Positions 26,189 to 34,692 of a DNA stretch of 64,000 nt are shown here, piece by piece. Below the pieces are notes generated by a model. It was not told the origin of the DNA, ran no database searches, and worked only from the letters and a program-made list of their open reading frames with translations. Both the position numbers and the translations under genes were made by a program. Positions within the stretch are counted from its first letter, which is position 1. Each line of letters begins with the position of its first letter. The DNA lies in assembly GCA_963784805.1 (NCBI GenBank), contig CAWASR010000008.1, forward strand, positions 434,001 through 498,000, written 5' to 3'. Source of the stretch: Roseiarcus sp963784805. GTDB taxonomy: Bacteria; Pseudomonadota; Alphaproteobacteria; Rhizobiales; Beijerinckiaceae.

Positions 26189-26824
26189 ATGATCGAGCTT
26201 TACACCTGGACGACCCCGAACGGACGCAAAGTCCCGATCATGCTCGAGGAGATCGGCCTCGCCTATAACGTCCATCCGATCCACATCGGCAAGAACGAGC
26301 AGTTCGATCCCGCGTATCTCAAAATCGCGCCCAACAACAAGATCCCGGCGATCATCGATACCGACGGCCCCGACGGTCCGCTGTCGCTGTTCGAGAGCGG
26401 GGCGATCCTGACCTATCTCGCCGACAAGACCGGAATGTTGCTCGCGGCCAAGGGCGCCGAGCGCTACCGGGCGCTGGAGTGGCTGAGCTGGCAGATCGGC
26501 GGCATCGCGCCGTTCTTCGGCCAGCTCGGCTTCTTCGCCATCCGCTCGGCCGAAAAGGCGCCGCTGGCGATTGCGCGCTTCACCGAGGAGAGCCAGCGCC
26601 TCATCGGCGTCATCGAGCGGAGGTTGAAGGACAACGAATATCTCGCCGGCGAAAACTATTCGATCGCCGACATCGCCGCCTATCCCTGGATGGTCGCCGC
26701 CTCGACCTTTCTCAAGCCGGTGCTTGGCCCGACCATCGAAGCGGCGCCGGCGGTTCAGCGCTGGCTGACGGCTCTCGGCGGGCGCGATGCGGTCAAGCGC
26801 GGCATGGCCGTGCCGAAGGTGTGA
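26189..26824 (+). CDS. Glutathione S-transferase (YfcG/Nu-class-like)
   Basis: A 211-residue protein with a thioredoxin-fold N-terminus (MIELYTWTTPNGRKVPIMLEE reads like YfcG) and an all-helical C-terminus. The TPNGRK loop and PNNKIPAI with the cis-proline suggest a disulfide-bond reductase of the Nu class rather than a detoxifying transferase. SLFESGAILTYLADK is the glutathione-binding stretch. It stands alone in its transcription unit, divergent from the MATE gene. Confidence 0.9.
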   Translation: MIELYTWTTPNGRKVPIMLEEIGLAYNVHPIHIGKNEQFDPAYLKIAPNNKIPAIIDTDGPDGPLSLFESGAILTYLADKTGMLLAAKGAERYRALEWLSWQIGGIAPFFGQLGFFAIRSAEKAPLAIARFTEESQRLIGVIERRLKDNEYLAGENYSIADIAAYPWMVAASTFLKPVLGPTIEAAPAVQRWLTALGGRDAVKRGMAVPKV

Positions 26825-27220
26825 AAGCGCAATCTCGAGGGCGATCCGAACTGTCAGTTTAGCGTCCCGGCGCGCTGATGATCATCGGTCACCTTCCTGG
26901 CGTACCCGGAGGCGATCTACGCCGACATTCGGCGCGAGCGATTGAACGTCGGGGATCGGTGTTGAGCAGTCGTTGGGGATCGCGCCGGTGGACGTCGCGG
27001 TTGCCGGGATAGCAGACGATTCCGGTAGGGCCCTGGCTGGGCATAAACGGGTTCGAGCGATACGCCGGGCGTTGGCGAATCACGACGCCGCTCAGAGCCT
27101 CTCCGGAGATTTTCGGGCGCACGCCAAAAGACCTCCCGCCGATGGTCCAAATTGTTTGCTATGATGCAGTCGAAATTTCGACAGTTCGGCCAGGAGCTGG
27201 CGAGCAAGCGCGGACCTTCC
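26825..27220. other. Intergenic region without recognisable gene
   Basis: About 400 bp between the GST gene and the hydrolase-cyclase gene. Only short antisense frames occur, and nothing is recognisable. It may hold the promoter of the following gene. Confidence 0.5.
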
Positions 27221-28534
27221 ATGCAGCCAGTAACGCAATACGCCAAGAGCGGCGAGGTTCACGTCGCCTACCAGGCGTTTGGAGACGGGCCTATCAATCT
27301 GGTCCTGGTTCCTGGATTCGTATCGAACGTCGAAAACTATTGGGACGAGCCTGACCTCGCGCGCTTTCTGAGGCGATTGGGCGGCTACGCCCGCGTGGTG
27401 ACTTTCGACAAGCGCGGCACGGGGATGTCGGATCGCGTCGCTGAACTCCCCGGCCTCGACCAGCGCATGGACGATCTCCGAGCGGTCATGGATGCGGCTG
27501 GCATGGAGCAGGCGGCGCTGCTCGGGATCTCTGAAGGCGCACCGCTGTGCGTCTTGTTTGCCGCGACCTACCCGGACCGCTGCCGCGCGCTCGCGCTCTA
27601 TGGCAGCTTTTCGCGCTTTTCATACTGGTTCCCGACGGATGAGGCGCTCGCGGCTTTCTTCACCTATGTCGAGCAGGCTTGGGGCACTGGCGGCAGCGTG
27701 CAAAGATTTGCGCCCTCGCGCGCGAATGACGCCTCATTCCAGCGTTGGTGGGGCCGCAATGAGCGGCTTGGCGCCAGCCCGGCAGCCGTGACCGCTCTCA
27801 TGCGCATGAACTGCCAGATCGACATCAGCGGCATTCTTCCGGCGGTTCGGGTGCCAACGCTCGTGATCCACCGGACCGGAGACAAGGCTGTCAATGTGGA
27901 GGGCGGACGCGACATGGCGGCGCATATTCCCGGCGCTCGCCTTGTTGAGATCCCCGGCATCGACCACATTTTCTATGTCGGCGAGAACGCCGGCCAAATC
28001 TCCGATGCGATCGAGGAATTCCTTACCGGGTCACGGGCCCCGGTCCCAATCGACCGTGTCCTCGCTACGGTTCTCTTCACCGACATCGTCTGCTCAACAG
28101 AGAAGGCCGCCGCGCTAGGCGACCAACGCTGGCGCGATCTCCTCGATCGTCATCACGCGACGATCAGGAGCAATCTCGCACGCTTTCGCGGCCATGAGGT
28201 GAAGACGACCGGCGACGGCTTTCTCGTAACCTTCGACGGTCCGGCGCGCGCCGTTCGCTGCGCCTGCGCCATTGCAAAGGACATCAGGCCGCTCGGCATT
28301 GAAATCCGCGCCGGTCTCCATACTGGCGAATGCGAAATGATCGGCGACGATGTCGGGGGCATCGCCGTTCACATCGGCGCGCGTGTTGCAGCGCTTGCCG
28401 CCGCAAGCGAGGTCTTGGTGTCCAGCACGGTGAAAGATTTGGTGGCCGGTTCCGGGTTGCGCTTCGCCGACCGCGGCACGGAAACCCTGAAAGGCATCGC
28501 CGGCGAATGGCGTATATTCTCGGCTGAAGAATAG
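27221..28534 (+). CDS. Alpha/beta hydrolase fused to a class III adenylate/guanylate cyclase domain
   Basis: A 437-residue two-domain protein. Residues about 1-270 form an alpha/beta hydrolase, with the nucleophile elbow GISEG (Ser104), a later Asp near 221 (TGDKAVN) and His249 (GIDHIF). Residues 280-437 form a class III nucleotide cyclase homology domain. It has the metal-binding Asp288 in LFTDIVCST, Asp332 in TTGDGF, Lys328 before it and GIAVHIGARVA near the C-terminus. The hydrolase may sense or process a small molecule and control cyclic nucleotide synthesis, which is inference. The TTG at 27152 could extend the protein by 23 residues. Neither start has a clear ribosome binding site. Confidence 0.85.
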   Translation: MQPVTQYAKSGEVHVAYQAFGDGPINLVLVPGFVSNVENYWDEPDLARFLRRLGGYARVVTFDKRGTGMSDRVAELPGLDQRMDDLRAVMDAAGMEQAALLGISEGAPLCVLFAATYPDRCRALALYGSFSRFSYWFPTDEALAAFFTYVEQAWGTGGSVQRFAPSRANDASFQRWWGRNERLGASPAAVTALMRMNCQIDISGILPAVRVPTLVIHRTGDKAVNVEGGRDMAAHIPGARLVEIPGIDHIFYVGENAGQISDAIEEFLTGSRAPVPIDRVLATVLFTDIVCSTEKAAALGDQRWRDLLDRHHATIRSNLARFRGHEVKTTGDGFLVTFDGPARAVRCACAIAKDIRPLGIEIRAGLHTGECEMIGDDVGGIAVHIGARVAALAAASEVLVSSTVKDLVAGSGLRFADRGTETLKGIAGEWRIFSAEE

Positions 28535-29120
28535 GAACACGCGCCTGGACTGCGCCCCTCGGGTGAGACACGTTAATTGAGGGACGCGCCCGGCCGGGCG
28601 GCTGGGGCGCGGCCCTGGACTTCGCAGTTGGAAAAGCATTCGCTCCCGCCAACATTCTTCTGCGTGCGACGGCCGAAAAGAGAGGCCGTCTCGAGGCGGC
28701 CTTCTCCGAATTCCGGAATGTAGCCGTGGTCAGGCGGCGGAAGAAAGCGTTGGAGCGCTCTTGATCTTGCGATAACCAGCAAAGCCCTCCGCTCGGTCGC
28801 AGACCGCCTCCACAACGTCGCCTGCGCCATGCTCAAATCCGCGCCGCCTTGAACCCATCCTCAGCCGCTCAAAAACCCGCTTCATAAACGGTGGGGAGTC
28901 CCATCACCGTTATCCCAGGGGAACCCGCGTCCGCCCCGTCATTGCGAGCGCAGCGAAGCAATCCAGCCGCCGCGCAGGGCGCGGCCCTCGGCGGTCCTCG
29001 TCGCTTCCCTCCGCGCAGCGACAATTCCAGCCGGCCGGCAAGCCCGCCGCCGTCGCCAATCGCGCGCGGTCGAGCCAATTTGAACCCGCGGGCGAACCCT
29101 CGCCTTCTCGAGTCGTGGCG
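28535..29120. other. Gene-poor interval with left arm of an inverted-repeat unit
   Basis: No gene is recognisable. From 28938 onward it carries a family A repeat and a degenerate partner arm (up to about 29024), which together look like a hairpin-type miniature element. Short frames at 28573-28836 are not convincing. Confidence 0.5.
28938..28966 (+). repeat. Family A repeat, left copy of a perfect 29-bp inverted pair
   Basis: Begins GTCATTGCGAGCGC and ends GAAGCAATCCAG. It is identical over all 29 positions to the reverse complement of 29523-29551. A degenerate opposite arm (TCGTCGCTTCCCTCC) follows about 45 bp downstream. Confidence 0.9.
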
Positions 29121-29411
29121 ATGAAAGCGCCGTGCGTCCATATCATGGCCAATCAGCGGAACGGGACGCTCTACACTGGCGTGACCGCAAATCTCGATCG
29201 ACGCGGTTTCGAGCATCGGGAAGGCTCCGGATCGGGCTTTGCCAGAAAATATCGCTGTACGTTGCCGGTCTGGTACGAGGGCTATGAGCGAATGGATGAA
29301 GCCATCGCTCGCGAAAAACAGATCAAGGCGGGAAGCCGGCGCAACAAGCTCGCGTTGATCGAGGCGCGCAATCCGGACTGGAGCGACCTGTACGGCTCGC
29401 TGGCGCGGTAA
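29121..29411 (+). CDS. GIY-YIG family nuclease
   Basis: A 96-residue single-domain GIY-YIG endonuclease. The GIY strand appears as CVHIMANQ and the YIG strand as LYTGVTANL. They are followed by the catalytic Arg region DRRGFEHREG and the C-terminal glutamate stretch MDEAIAREKQIKAGSR. The core motifs are slightly worn (HIM for the usual YIM, YTG for YIG), but the expected spacing is kept. The GTG at 29115 is an alternative start. It has no fusion domain and no neighbour operon, and it lies centrally between the inverted repeats. Confidence 0.85.
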   Translation: MKAPCVHIMANQRNGTLYTGVTANLDRRGFEHREGSGSGFARKYRCTLPVWYEGYERMDEAIAREKQIKAGSRRNKLALIEARNPDWSDLYGSLAR

Positions 29412-29522
29412 TGCCGGGCGCCCGGCCCCGTCAATGCAAGCGGCCAGCCTACATTGCGAGGACGCTGGAGCGGCGAGGGGGTGGGAGCAATCCGGGGGAT
29501 CGAAGGTCCGCAGCCGTCGTCT

Positions 29523-29551
29523 CTGGATTGCTTCGCTGCGCTCGCAATGAC
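29523..29551 (-). repeat. Family A repeat, right copy of a perfect 29-bp inverted pair
   Basis: Begins CTGGATTGCTTCGC and ends GCTCGCAATGAC. It is the exact reverse complement of the left copy. A degenerate opposite arm (CATTGCGAGGACGC) starts at about 29452, making this side a hairpin-like element too. Confidence 0.9.
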
Positions 29552-29639
29552 GGCATGGAGCGTGCGGCGCCCGGCGCGGGCATCGCCAGATCCTGCCGGT
29601 CCATGGCGCGCGTCAATGCGCGCGCCCGGCTGCAAGGCC

Positions 29640-31040
29640 TCAGCGCGCCAGCGCCTTGACGATCGCGTCGGTCATCTTCTTGGCGTCGCCGAACAGCATC
29701 AGCGTGTTGTCGCGGAAGAACAGTTCGTTCTCGACCCCGGCGTAGCCAGAGCCCATGCCGCGCTTGACGAACAGCACCGTCTTGGCCTTCTCGACCTCGA
29801 GGATCGGCATGCCGAAGATCGGCGACTTCGGGTCGTTCTTGGCGGCCGGGTTGGTGACGTCGTTGGCGCCGATCACATAGGCGACGTCGGTCTGGGCGAA
29901 TTCGCTGTTGATGTCCTCGAGTTCGAACACCTCGTCATAGGGCACGTTCGCCTCGGCCAGCAGCACGTTCATGTGGCCGGGCATGCGGCCGGCGACCGGG
30001 TGGATCGCGTATTTGACCTCGACGCCTTCCTTCTTCAGCAGGTCCGCCATTTCGCGTAAGCTGTGCTGCGCCTGCGCGACCGCCATGCCGTAGCCGGGCA
30101 CGATGATGACCTTGGAGGCGTTCTTCATCATGAAGGCCGCGTCTTCCGCCGAGCCCTGCTTGACCGGCCGCGTCTCCTTGGCGCCCGACGGACCTGCGAC
30201 CTCGCCGCCCCAGCCGCCGAGGATGACCGAGACGAAGGACCGGTTCATGCCCTTGCACATGATGTAGGACAGGATCGCGCCCGATGAGCCGACGAGGGCG
30301 CCGGTGATGATGAGCGCCAGGTTGCCGAGCGTGAATCCGATGCCCGCGGCCGCCCAGCCGGAATAGGAGTTGAGCATCGAGATGACGACCGGCATGTCCG
30401 CGCCGCCGATCGGAACGATCAGGAGCACGCCGAGCGCCAGGGCGACGGCGGCGATCAGCCAGAAGAAAACGGCCGACTGGGCAGCGTAGAACAGTACGAT
30501 CAGCACGATGAGCGCGACCCCGAGCCCGCCGTTGATCAGGTGGCGCTGCGGCAGAAGGATCGGCGCGCCGGACATGCGCCCGTCGAGCTTGAGAAAGGCG
30601 ATGATCGAGCCGGTGAACGTCACCGCGCCGATCGCCAGGCCCAGCGACATTTCGATGATGCTCGCCGGATGGATGGCGTCGCCCTCGGCGATGCCGAAGG
30701 CCTGCGGCGCGTAGAGCGCGCCGGCCGCGACCAGCACGGCCGCCAGGCCGACCAGCGAGTGGAACATCGCCACCAGCTGCGGCATCGCCGTCATCTGCAC
30801 GGTGCGCGCGCGCCATGCGCCCAGGCCGCCGCCGATCGCGAAGCCGAGGATGATGAGGAGCCACGAGAACGGGCTCGACGGCGGGCGAAGGGCGAGCGTC
30901 GTCAGCACCGCGATCGCCATGCCGATCATGCCGAAGCGATTGCCCTGACGCGAAGTCGCGGGCGAGGACAAGCCGCGCAATGCCAGGATGAAAAGAATGC
31001 CGGCGATGAGGTAGAGCAGGGCGGCGAGGTTGGCGTTCAC
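29640..31040 (-). CDS. pntB: Proton-translocating NAD(P) transhydrogenase, beta subunit
   Basis: A 466-residue membrane subunit that binds NADP(H) and completes the proton channel, coupling proton inflow to hydride transfer from NADH to NADP+. The N-terminal half is highly hydrophobic with about nine membrane segments. The C-terminal domain has VIIVPGYGMAVAQAQH, GRMPGHMNVLLAEA and a PIFGMPILEVEKAK block near the end. The start is GTG, with six bases to the end of the preceding pntA2. It supplies NADPH, which is relevant to the gltBD genes downstream in the window. Confidence 0.96.
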   Translation of the reverse strand: MNANLAALLYLIAGILFILALRGLSSPATSRQGNRFGMIGMAIAVLTTLALRPPSSPFSWLLIILGFAIGGGLGAWRARTVQMTAMPQLVAMFHSLVGLAAVLVAAGALYAPQAFGIAEGDAIHPASIIEMSLGLAIGAVTFTGSIIAFLKLDGRMSGAPILLPQRHLINGGLGVALIVLIVLFYAAQSAVFFWLIAAVALALGVLLIVPIGGADMPVVISMLNSYSGWAAAGIGFTLGNLALIITGALVGSSGAILSYIMCKGMNRSFVSVILGGWGGEVAGPSGAKETRPVKQGSAEDAAFMMKNASKVIIVPGYGMAVAQAQHSLREMADLLKKEGVEVKYAIHPVAGRMPGHMNVLLAEANVPYDEVFELEDINSEFAQTDVAYVIGANDVTNPAAKNDPKSPIFGMPILEVEKAKTVLFVKRGMGSGYAGVENELFFRDNTLMLFGDAKKMTDAIVKALAR

Positions 31041-31045
31041 GGACC

Positions 31046-31468
31046 TCAGCCCTTCTTCTTGTACATCGCGAGCATGCGCTCGGTGACGAGAAATCCGCCG
31101 ACGATGTTCACCGAGGCGAGGATGAGCGCGATGAAACCGACAAAGCGCGCGAAGGTCGAGCCGCTGTCGACCGCGGCGACGCCGACCGACAACAGCGCGC
31201 CGACCACGATGACCGAGGAGATGGCGTTGGTTTCGGACATCAGCGGCGTGTGCAGCGCCGGCGTCACCGACCAGACGACGTAGTAGCCGACGAACACGGC
31301 AAGCGCGAAGATCGCCAGCCGGAATACGAACGGATCAATGGCGCCGCCCGAGGCGGCGTGGCTCGCGGCCGCAAGCTGGTCGCTGTATCCATGCACCGAT
31401 TGGGCGGCCTGCTGCGCGGCCTCGGCGGCGGCCCTGAGTTTGGCGATTGCAGCGTCGAGATTGTCCAT
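31046..31468 (-). CDS. pntA2: NAD(P) transhydrogenase, alpha subunit part 2 (membrane part)
   Basis: A 140-residue membrane component carrying the hydrophobic half of the alpha subunit. Its central hydrophobic segments are FVFRLAIFALAVFVGYYVVW and ISSVIVVGALLSVGVAAVDSG. In alphaproteobacteria the alpha subunit is naturally split in two genes, so this is not a broken pntA. It lies between pntA1 and pntB in the same orientation. The N-terminal 45 residues are soluble and alanine-rich. Confidence 0.93.
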   Translation of the reverse strand: MDNLDAAIAKLRAAAEAAQQAAQSVHGYSDQLAAASHAASGGAIDPFVFRLAIFALAVFVGYYVVWSVTPALHTPLMSETNAISSVIVVGALLSVGVAAVDSGSTFARFVGFIALILASVNIVGGFLVTERMLAMYKKKG

Positions 31469-31507
31469 CCGGTTCTCCGATGCTCGATGGCGGACGGCCC
31501 GCCGGGC

Positions 31508-32635
31508 CTATTTCGGCTGAAAATTCGGATGCACGATCGCGCCGTCGCGGGTCAGGCACGTCGCCTTGACGAGTTCGTCGTCCCAATCGACCGCGAGCGT
31601 CTTGTTTGTCTTGTCGATCAGCGTCTCGGCGAACGCATAAAGATTGCGCGCGTAAAGGGCGGAGGCGGAGGCGGGGAGGCGGGTCACGCTGGAATAACCG
31701 ACGATCTTGACGCCATTCGCGCTCGTCGTCAGTTCGCCCGGCTGGGAGAGTTCGCAATTTCCCCCGCGCTCGACCGCGAGATCGACGATGACCGACCCCG
31801 CGCGCATCGACTCGACCATGCCGGCGGTGACGAGGCGCGGGGCCGGGCGGCCGGGAATCAGGGCCGTCGTTATGACGATGTCCTGCTTGGCGATATGCGC
31901 GGCGACGAGCTCCGCTTGCTTGGCCTTGTAGGCGTCAGACATTTCCTTGGCGTAGCCGCCCGCGGTCTCCGCCTGCCTGAACTCGTCATCCTCGACGGCG
32001 ACGAATTTGGCGCCGAGCGACTCGACTTGTTCCTTCGTCGCCGGGCGGACATCGGTCGCGGTGACGATTGCGCCGAGACGCCGGCCGGTCGCGATCGCCT
32101 GCAAACCGGCGACGCCGACCCCCATGACGAACATCCTGGTGGCGGGGATCGTGCCGGCCGGCGTCATCATCATCGGCAGCACACGGCCATACTCGGCCGA
32201 AGCGTCAATCACGGCGCGGTAGCCGGCAAGGTTCGCCTGGCTTGAAAGGACATCCATCACCTGGGCGCGCGTGATCCGCGGCAAAAGCTCCATCGCGAAC
32301 GCGGCGACCCCCGCCTTCGCCATCGCTTCGATCGCTTCCTGGTGGCCGTAGGGGTCCATTATCCCGACGACGAGCGCGCCGTTTTTGACCTCGGCGAGCT
32401 CAGCCCCGCTGGGCCTACGCACTTTGAGCAAAAGATCGGCGCGCAGCGCCTCTTCGGCCGATACGAGCCGGGCGCCGGCCGCCTGATAATCGGCGTCGAC
32501 CACGCCGGCCTTGAGGCCCGCCTTGCGCTCGACGGCGACCTCTGCCCCCAGTCCGACGAATTTCTTGACCGTTTCCGGGCTCGCCGCGACGCGCGTTTCG
32601 GCGGGGTCCGTTTCCGCGATCACTCCAATCAACAT
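31508..32635 (-). CDS. pntA1: NAD(P) transhydrogenase, alpha subunit part 1 (NAD-binding)
   Basis: A 375-residue soluble NAD(H)-binding component that supplies the hydride. The NAD-binding Rossmann motif is GVGVAGLQAIATGRRLGA. The N-terminal LIGVIAETDPAETRVAASPE and the KSSRSAPNSSP-free linear organisation match the AlaDH/PNT family. The ATG at 32635 gives the family's usual start. The frame is open further upstream but without support. It is the first gene of pntA1-pntA2-pntB. Confidence 0.95.
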   Translation of the reverse strand: MLIGVIAETDPAETRVAASPETVKKFVGLGAEVAVERKAGLKAGVVDADYQAAGARLVSAEEALRADLLLKVRRPSGAELAEVKNGALVVGIMDPYGHQEAIEAMAKAGVAAFAMELLPRITRAQVMDVLSSQANLAGYRAVIDASAEYGRVLPMMMTPAGTIPATRMFVMGVGVAGLQAIATGRRLGAIVTATDVRPATKEQVESLGAKFVAVEDDEFRQAETAGGYAKEMSDAYKAKQAELVAAHIAKQDIVITTALIPGRPAPRLVTAGMVESMRAGSVIVDLAVERGGNCELSQPGELTTSANGVKIVGYSSVTRLPASASALYARNLYAFAETLIDKTNKTLAVDWDDELVKATCLTRDGAIVHPNFQPK

Positions 32636-32918
32636 GGAACATTCCCCGCGACCGCCAACTCTTGTCGGGACGGCTGCTCCCCGGCCGTGGGTCTCGCCCC
32701 TCCGTTGCGGCCAATCTCGCAGCGCCGGAAAAGCCTTAGAGCATCGGCGCCCGCGCCGCAACGCGGCCAAATGTCTTCGATCCGCGGTTCGGACGCAACA
32801 AAGCGAGGGAGCGAAAGGCGCGACCGGGCGGCGCGGGAACGGAAGCGCGCGCACTAAAATGCGGCGCGACGGCGGTCGAGCCGGATGCCGGCGTTACGCC
32901 GTCACGGCTATGGCGGCC

Positions 32919-33287
32919 TCAGATGCGAGCGAGCACTTCGACGGAGCGGTCGTTCGCCTTGTCGCGAACTTCGAGGGTCTCGAACTTGACCAGTTCCGCC
33001 TGCGCCTCGTCCTGCGCCGCCTTCGCCTCTTCGATCTGCCCCGCGAGCTCGGCGATCGAGCTCTTCAGATTGTCTCGTCGGACCGAGGCCGCTCGAGCAT
33101 AAGTCGGGTAAGCGAAATGGCTGGGATCGGATATGCCGGTGCGCTTTTCCTCATTTGCGATTTCGCGGTCGAGGTCGGCTGTCATTCGCGTGAATTCAGC
33201 CAGCATCGTCTCGATCTGCCGAACGCGCCGGCGTTTCTCTTCGAGTTGAAAACGCTTCAACCGGATAAGCGTGTCGCGCGACTTCAT
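32919..33287 (-). CDS. FliJ-like coiled-coil protein
   Basis: A 122-residue, highly helical protein (MKSRDTLIRLKRFQLEEKRR, EQRxx pattern and a long coiled coil to FETLEVRDKANDR) resembling FliJ, the flagellar export chaperone. A gene of this kind is usually found next to ctrA in Hyphomicrobiales, as here, so the neighbourhood supports the assignment. The start at 33287 follows GGAG nine bases upstream. No other flagellar genes are in the window, so the role could be outside flagella. Confidence 0.7.
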   Translation of the reverse strand: MKSRDTLIRLKRFQLEEKRRRVRQIETMLAEFTRMTADLDREIANEEKRTGISDPSHFAYPTYARAASVRRDNLKSSIAELAGQIEEAKAAQDEAQAELVKFETLEVRDKANDRSVEVLARI

Positions 33288-33523
33288 GCCAGGGCGCTCC
33301 ATGCAACAGTCCCCCCGAGTGGGCGTCGCTGTCCCCGGCTTCACGGCAGCCGGACCGCACAACGATGCAGCATGAAGGTTTCCCGTTCCTTACCGCAAAG
33401 CATAAAGATGGCGAGCATTTGAGCGCGGCCGCCGCGCCGCGCGGCCGTGGCCGGATTCCGGCGGAGATTGCCGGGACCGCGGGAAGGGCCTCGCTGGCGT
33501 TAGCAATTCCTTTACGCGCCGGG

Positions 33524-33888
33524 TTAACAATCCGAGGTCAAGGCCAATCGCTCCGGTTAGCCTTTTTGGAAAGTCAAGACCGTGGCGTCGCGGTTCAGTC
33601 AATGGCGAAACTGCGAGTCAGTTGAATCAATTAGGTTGAGAAGATGATGTATTTCTTCAACTGTACGCGGGGTAAAAAATTGATAAATATCAATATATTA
33701 TTGACATGGACCGGGGAGTCATGAAGGGTCTTGCGCGAAGGAATCATGATTTGTTAACCGTTGGTGGTCACTCTTCGTTTCGAATCAGTCCGGAGTACGG
33801 ATCCGGCTATCGCGCTGGCGAAGTGTGGGCATGAAAGCGACGTGCGAAAACGCGGACACGAAGCAATGGGCGAGGTGGGGAGCCTGAC
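33524..33888 (+). promoter_or_regulatory. ctrA promoter region with a cluster of GANTC sites
   Basis: Five GANTC sites lie at 33615, 33624, 33716, 33741 and 33782, with two TTAAC half-sites at 33524 and 33754. CcrM methylation of GANTC and CtrA self-regulation at TTAA-type sites are established for Caulobacter ctrA. The stretch 33671-33705 is strongly AT-rich and probably holds a promoter. Exact promoters cannot be fixed by eye. Confidence 0.7.
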
Positions 33889-34590
33889 ATGCGTGTACTT
33901 TTGATCGAGGACGATGCGGCGACCGCTCAGAGCATCGAGCTGATGCTGAAGTCGGAGACCTTTAACGTCTATGTGACGGACCTCGGCGAGGAAGGGATCG
34001 ACCTCGGCAAGCTCTATGACTACGACATCATCCTGCTCGACCTGAACCTGCCCGACATGTCCGGTTATGAGGTGCTCCGCTCGCTGCGCGTGACCAAGAT
34101 CAAGACCCCGATCCTCATTCTGTCCGGGATGGCGGGCATCGAGGACAAGGTCAAAGGCCTCGGCCATGGCGCCGACGATTATCTGACCAAGCCGTTCCAC
34201 AAGGACGAACTGGTCGCCCGCATCCACGCCATCGTGCGCCGCTCGAAGGGACACGCCCAATCGGTCATCATTACCGGCGACCTGGTCGTCAATCTCGATC
34301 AGAAGACCGTCGAGGTCGACGGGGCGCGCGTGCACCTCACCGGCAAGGAATACCAGATGCTGGAACTGCTCTCGCTGCGCAAGGGCACCACCCTCACTAA
34401 GGAAATGTTCCTCAATCACCTTTACGGCGGCATGGACGAGCCGGAGCTCAAGATCATCGACGTCTTCATCTGCAAGCTGCGCAAGAAGCTGGCGATGGCC
34501 TCCAACGGCCGCAATTACATCGAGACGGTCTGGGGCCGCGGATACGTCTTGCGGGAGCCGTCGCCGAACGACGATCGCATCACGGCCTGA
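33889..34590 (+). CDS. ctrA: Cell-cycle response regulator CtrA
   Basis: A 233-residue OmpR-type response regulator controlling cell cycle, replication initiation, motility and polar development in alphaproteobacteria. The receiver domain carries the phosphoacceptor Asp51 in ILLDLNLPDMSG, with Asp8 and Asp9 (LIEDDA) and the lysine in DYLTKPF. The winged-helix output domain begins near residue 125, with GKEYQMLELLSLRKG and the recognition segment KIIDVFICKLRKKL. It is full length and highly conserved. GGGGAG lies before the ATG. It is divergent from the FliJ-like gene. Confidence 0.98.
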   Translation: MRVLLIEDDAATAQSIELMLKSETFNVYVTDLGEEGIDLGKLYDYDIILLDLNLPDMSGYEVLRSLRVTKIKTPILILSGMAGIEDKVKGLGHGADDYLTKPFHKDELVARIHAIVRRSKGHAQSVIITGDLVVNLDQKTVEVDGARVHLTGKEYQMLELLSLRKGTTLTKEMFLNHLYGGMDEPELKIIDVFICKLRKKLAMASNGRNYIETVWGRGYVLREPSPNDDRITA

Positions 34591-34692
34591 GGCGCGCGGC
34601 GGCCTCCTGATCTGAATCAAACCAGGCAAGGCGCGCCGCGGGCTCGACCGCAGGCGTCAATTCTCGCGCCGGCAATATCGGCGATTCAGCGT

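Larger units (their letters stand above)
28938..29551. mobile_element. Candidate GIY-YIG-bearing unit bounded by 29-bp inverted repeats
   Basis: A 614-bp unit whose two ends are perfect 29-bp inverted repeats, enclosing a single GIY-YIG nuclease gene. Further diverged copies of the end sequence occur elsewhere (within imuB at 11473-11509). The nuclease could act on the repeat ends, but that is inference. Each end also resembles a 90-100 bp palindromic miniature element (28938-29024 and 29451-29551). Confidence 0.55.

Noticed and set aside
28573..28836. 87-codon minus-strand frame upstream of the GIY-YIG unit
   Set aside because: No family resemblance, no ribosome binding site, and atypical composition.
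31046..32635. pntA apparently split into two genes
   Set aside because: The two-gene alpha subunit is the normal alphaproteobacterial arrangement and not a frameshift.
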